Shown piece by piece: positions 63,076 through 64,000 of a DNA stretch of 64,000 bases. Origin of the DNA: Crystallibacter permensis (GTDB taxonomy: Bacteria > Actinomycetota > Actinomycetes > Actinomycetales > Micrococcaceae). Within the stretch, counting starts at the first letter, position 1, and each line of letters starts with the position of its first letter. The stretch covers positions 434,001-498,000 of the forward strand of contig NZ_JAODLR010000001.1 of assembly GCF_025960875.1 (NCBI RefSeq), given 5' to 3'. The notes beneath the pieces were generated by a model, which was not told the DNA's origin, made no database searches, and saw only the letters and a program-made list of their open reading frames with translations. Position numbers and translations under genes: made by a program.

Positions 63076-63732
63076 ATGGGTAAGTCAGAAGAGGTTTATG
63101 CGTCTTTGGTGCGCATGATCGAGAAGGGCGAACTCGAAGCGGGCGGCCTCGTTTCCGAGTCCGGGCTGATGGAACGGACAGGATTTGGAAGAACCCCTGT
63201 CCGGGAAGCGGTACAGCGGCTCGCACGGGACCACATGGTCCGTATCCATCCGAGCAAAGGAATTGAGATTCCGGCCATTTCGGTGGAGGACCAGTTGAAG
63301 CGCTTGGAGGTCCGGCGAGTAATGGAAGTTCTGGCTGTCACGCTGGCCTGTGAACGGAGCACCAGCAAGGAAGCGGAGGTGATGTCCGCACTGGCTGCTA
63401 CCTTGGACGGACACCATGCTCTGGACGAATACTCGGAAACGGTGCGCCGGACGCACGAACTGATTACTGCCAGTGCCCGCAACGACTATCTGGCCGAAGC
63501 CATGGCTCCCCTGCAGGGGTTGTCCCGTCGGTTCTGGCTCACCCACGTCCTCGATGAGCAGCATGAAATTGCTGTGGGCAGCGTCCATCATCGGCACATA
63601 CTTGAGGCAATCTCTGCGCGGGACATATCAAAGGCGAGAGAGTCCTCGATTGCCCTTAATGACTACCTTGTTGAGTTCGCCTTGTCCGTGATCAACAGCC
63701 GTGCACCTCGCCAAGCCGCGCGCACTATCTAA
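63076..63732 (+). CDS. GntR-family regulator (FCD type)
   Basis: 218 residues from ATG 63076 behind CGGAG. N-terminal winged helix (about 5-70: VSESGLMERTGFGRTPVREA, then HPSKGIEIP) and an all-helical FCD ligand domain (about 80-210) with metal-site positions around RTHELI and VHHRHILEAI. It likely represses the divergent flavin reductase-MHS operon in the absence of its organic acid ligand. A large terminator follows. Confidence 0.9.
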   Translation: MGKSEEVYASLVRMIEKGELEAGGLVSESGLMERTGFGRTPVREAVQRLARDHMVRIHPSKGIEIPAISVEDQLKRLEVRRVMEVLAVTLACERSTSKEAEVMSALAATLDGHHALDEYSETVRRTHELITASARNDYLAEAMAPLQGLSRRFWLTHVLDEQHEIAVGSVHHRHILEAISARDISKARESSIALNDYLVEFALSVINSRAPRQAARTI

Positions 63733-63765
63733 AGCCACTTCCTGAGGAAGTCCTCGAGGGCAGAA

Positions 63766-63806
63766 CTGCTGCGGCAGAGGCCTCGATGAGGCCTCTGCCG
63801 CAGCAG
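63766..63806. terminator. Perfect 19-bp hairpin after the GntR gene
   Basis: CTGCTGCGGCAGAGGCCTC, GAT, and the exact complement. It lacks a long T-run but is a strong stop for both strands. It also separates the convergent partial membrane protein gene. Confidence 0.8.
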
Positions 63807-63877
63807 GTGTTTGCTGTTTGGGTGGCTCGGATCAGGGCGAACACGAACGGAGCCGGCAGGGGGTGGCGACCCGCAGT

Positions 63878-64000
63878 TTATGTTCGGCTGGTCTTCAACG
63901 ATCTGGTGGCGGCGGGCTGCCGTTTCATCCACCCGATGAGTACGGCCAATCCTGCAAGCAGCAGTACGAGCATGATCGTGCCGAGGTTCAGGCCCAACCC
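63878..64000 (-). CDS. Membrane protein, C-terminal part (5' end outside window)
   Basis: The frame is open to the right edge and stops at TAA 63878-63880. The 40 visible residues hold one membrane helix (GTIMLVLLLAGLAVLIGWMK) and a basic tail ending TRSLKTSRT. Codon use is typical. It is probably the last helix of a transporter; too little is visible to name the family. Confidence 0.55.
   Translation of the reverse strand, partial: GLGLNLGTIMLVLLLAGLAVLIGWMKRQPAATRSLKTSRT

Overview
The window is high-GC (roughly two-thirds G+C by eye) actinobacterial chromosome, most likely from an Arthrobacter-like member of the Micrococcaceae. Supporting signs are the rpsF-ssb-rpsR-rplI cluster close to an intein-split dnaB, a resuscitation-promoting factor, a homodimeric AceE pyruvate dehydrogenase, a mycothiol-dependent-type DinB enzyme, GTG/TTG starts, and several genes whose start codon lies 6-7 bases after a TANNNT hexamer (probable leaderless mRNAs). 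I see no tRNA, rRNA, insertion sequence, prophage or CRISPR array. It reads as core chromosome with small accessory patches.

Layout. 1-5 kb: a cut-off gene, an FAH-family hydrolase, a large LuxR-type ATPase regulator and a small STAS-like protein. 5.4-8.3 kb: an ABC-F ATPase overlapping an MFS transporter, preceded by a large inverted repeat. 8.3-12.4 kb: an ABC-2 exporter with its histidine kinase and response regulator, with an 18-bp perfect palindrome upstream. 13-15 kb: ribosomal proteins S6, S18, L9 and SSB, with a possible S6:S18 autoregulatory leader. 15-19.3 kb: PhoD, a PhzF-type isomerase and small proteins. 19.2-22.7 kb: a cluster of DnaA boxes, then dnaB with two inteins, the first carrying the class 3 (WCT) signature. 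22.8-35 kb: mixed household and hypothetical genes, including a TetR ligand domain without its HTH, a frameshifted ATPase pseudogene, a LysE exporter, an unusual CDF transporter with a partner lipoprotein, and CNNM and DUF4389 membrane proteins.

35-44.8 kb: a secreted surface protein, serine acetyltransferase, a P-type cation ATPase, an Rpf/LysM cell-wall hydrolase behind a structured leader, a pentapeptide-repeat protein and two AMP-forming acyl-CoA ligases. 44.8-48.7 kb: a mycothiol-type enzyme, a MoaD-like protein coupled to a BNR-repeat protein, and an MFS transporter. 48.7-53.9 kb: the pyruvate node, with SDR-pyruvate kinase and aceE transcribed divergently from a shared control region. 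54.5-59.5 kb: a purine catabolism locus (OHCU decarboxylase, HIU hydrolase, uricase, urate/xanthine permease, 8-oxoguanine deaminase-type amidohydrolase) that would import purines and convert urate to allantoin. 59.5-64 kb: a Rieske protein, an MHS transporter with a flavin reductase-like protein, and a divergent GntR regulator with a 28-bp near-palindrome between them, then the end of a membrane protein.

Signals that gene calls do not explain: the octamer ACGACGGC occurs about 48 times on the two strands together; a DnaA-box cluster lies far from any dnaA; several strong inverted repeats lie in control regions; and hairpins separate the genes of the purine locus.
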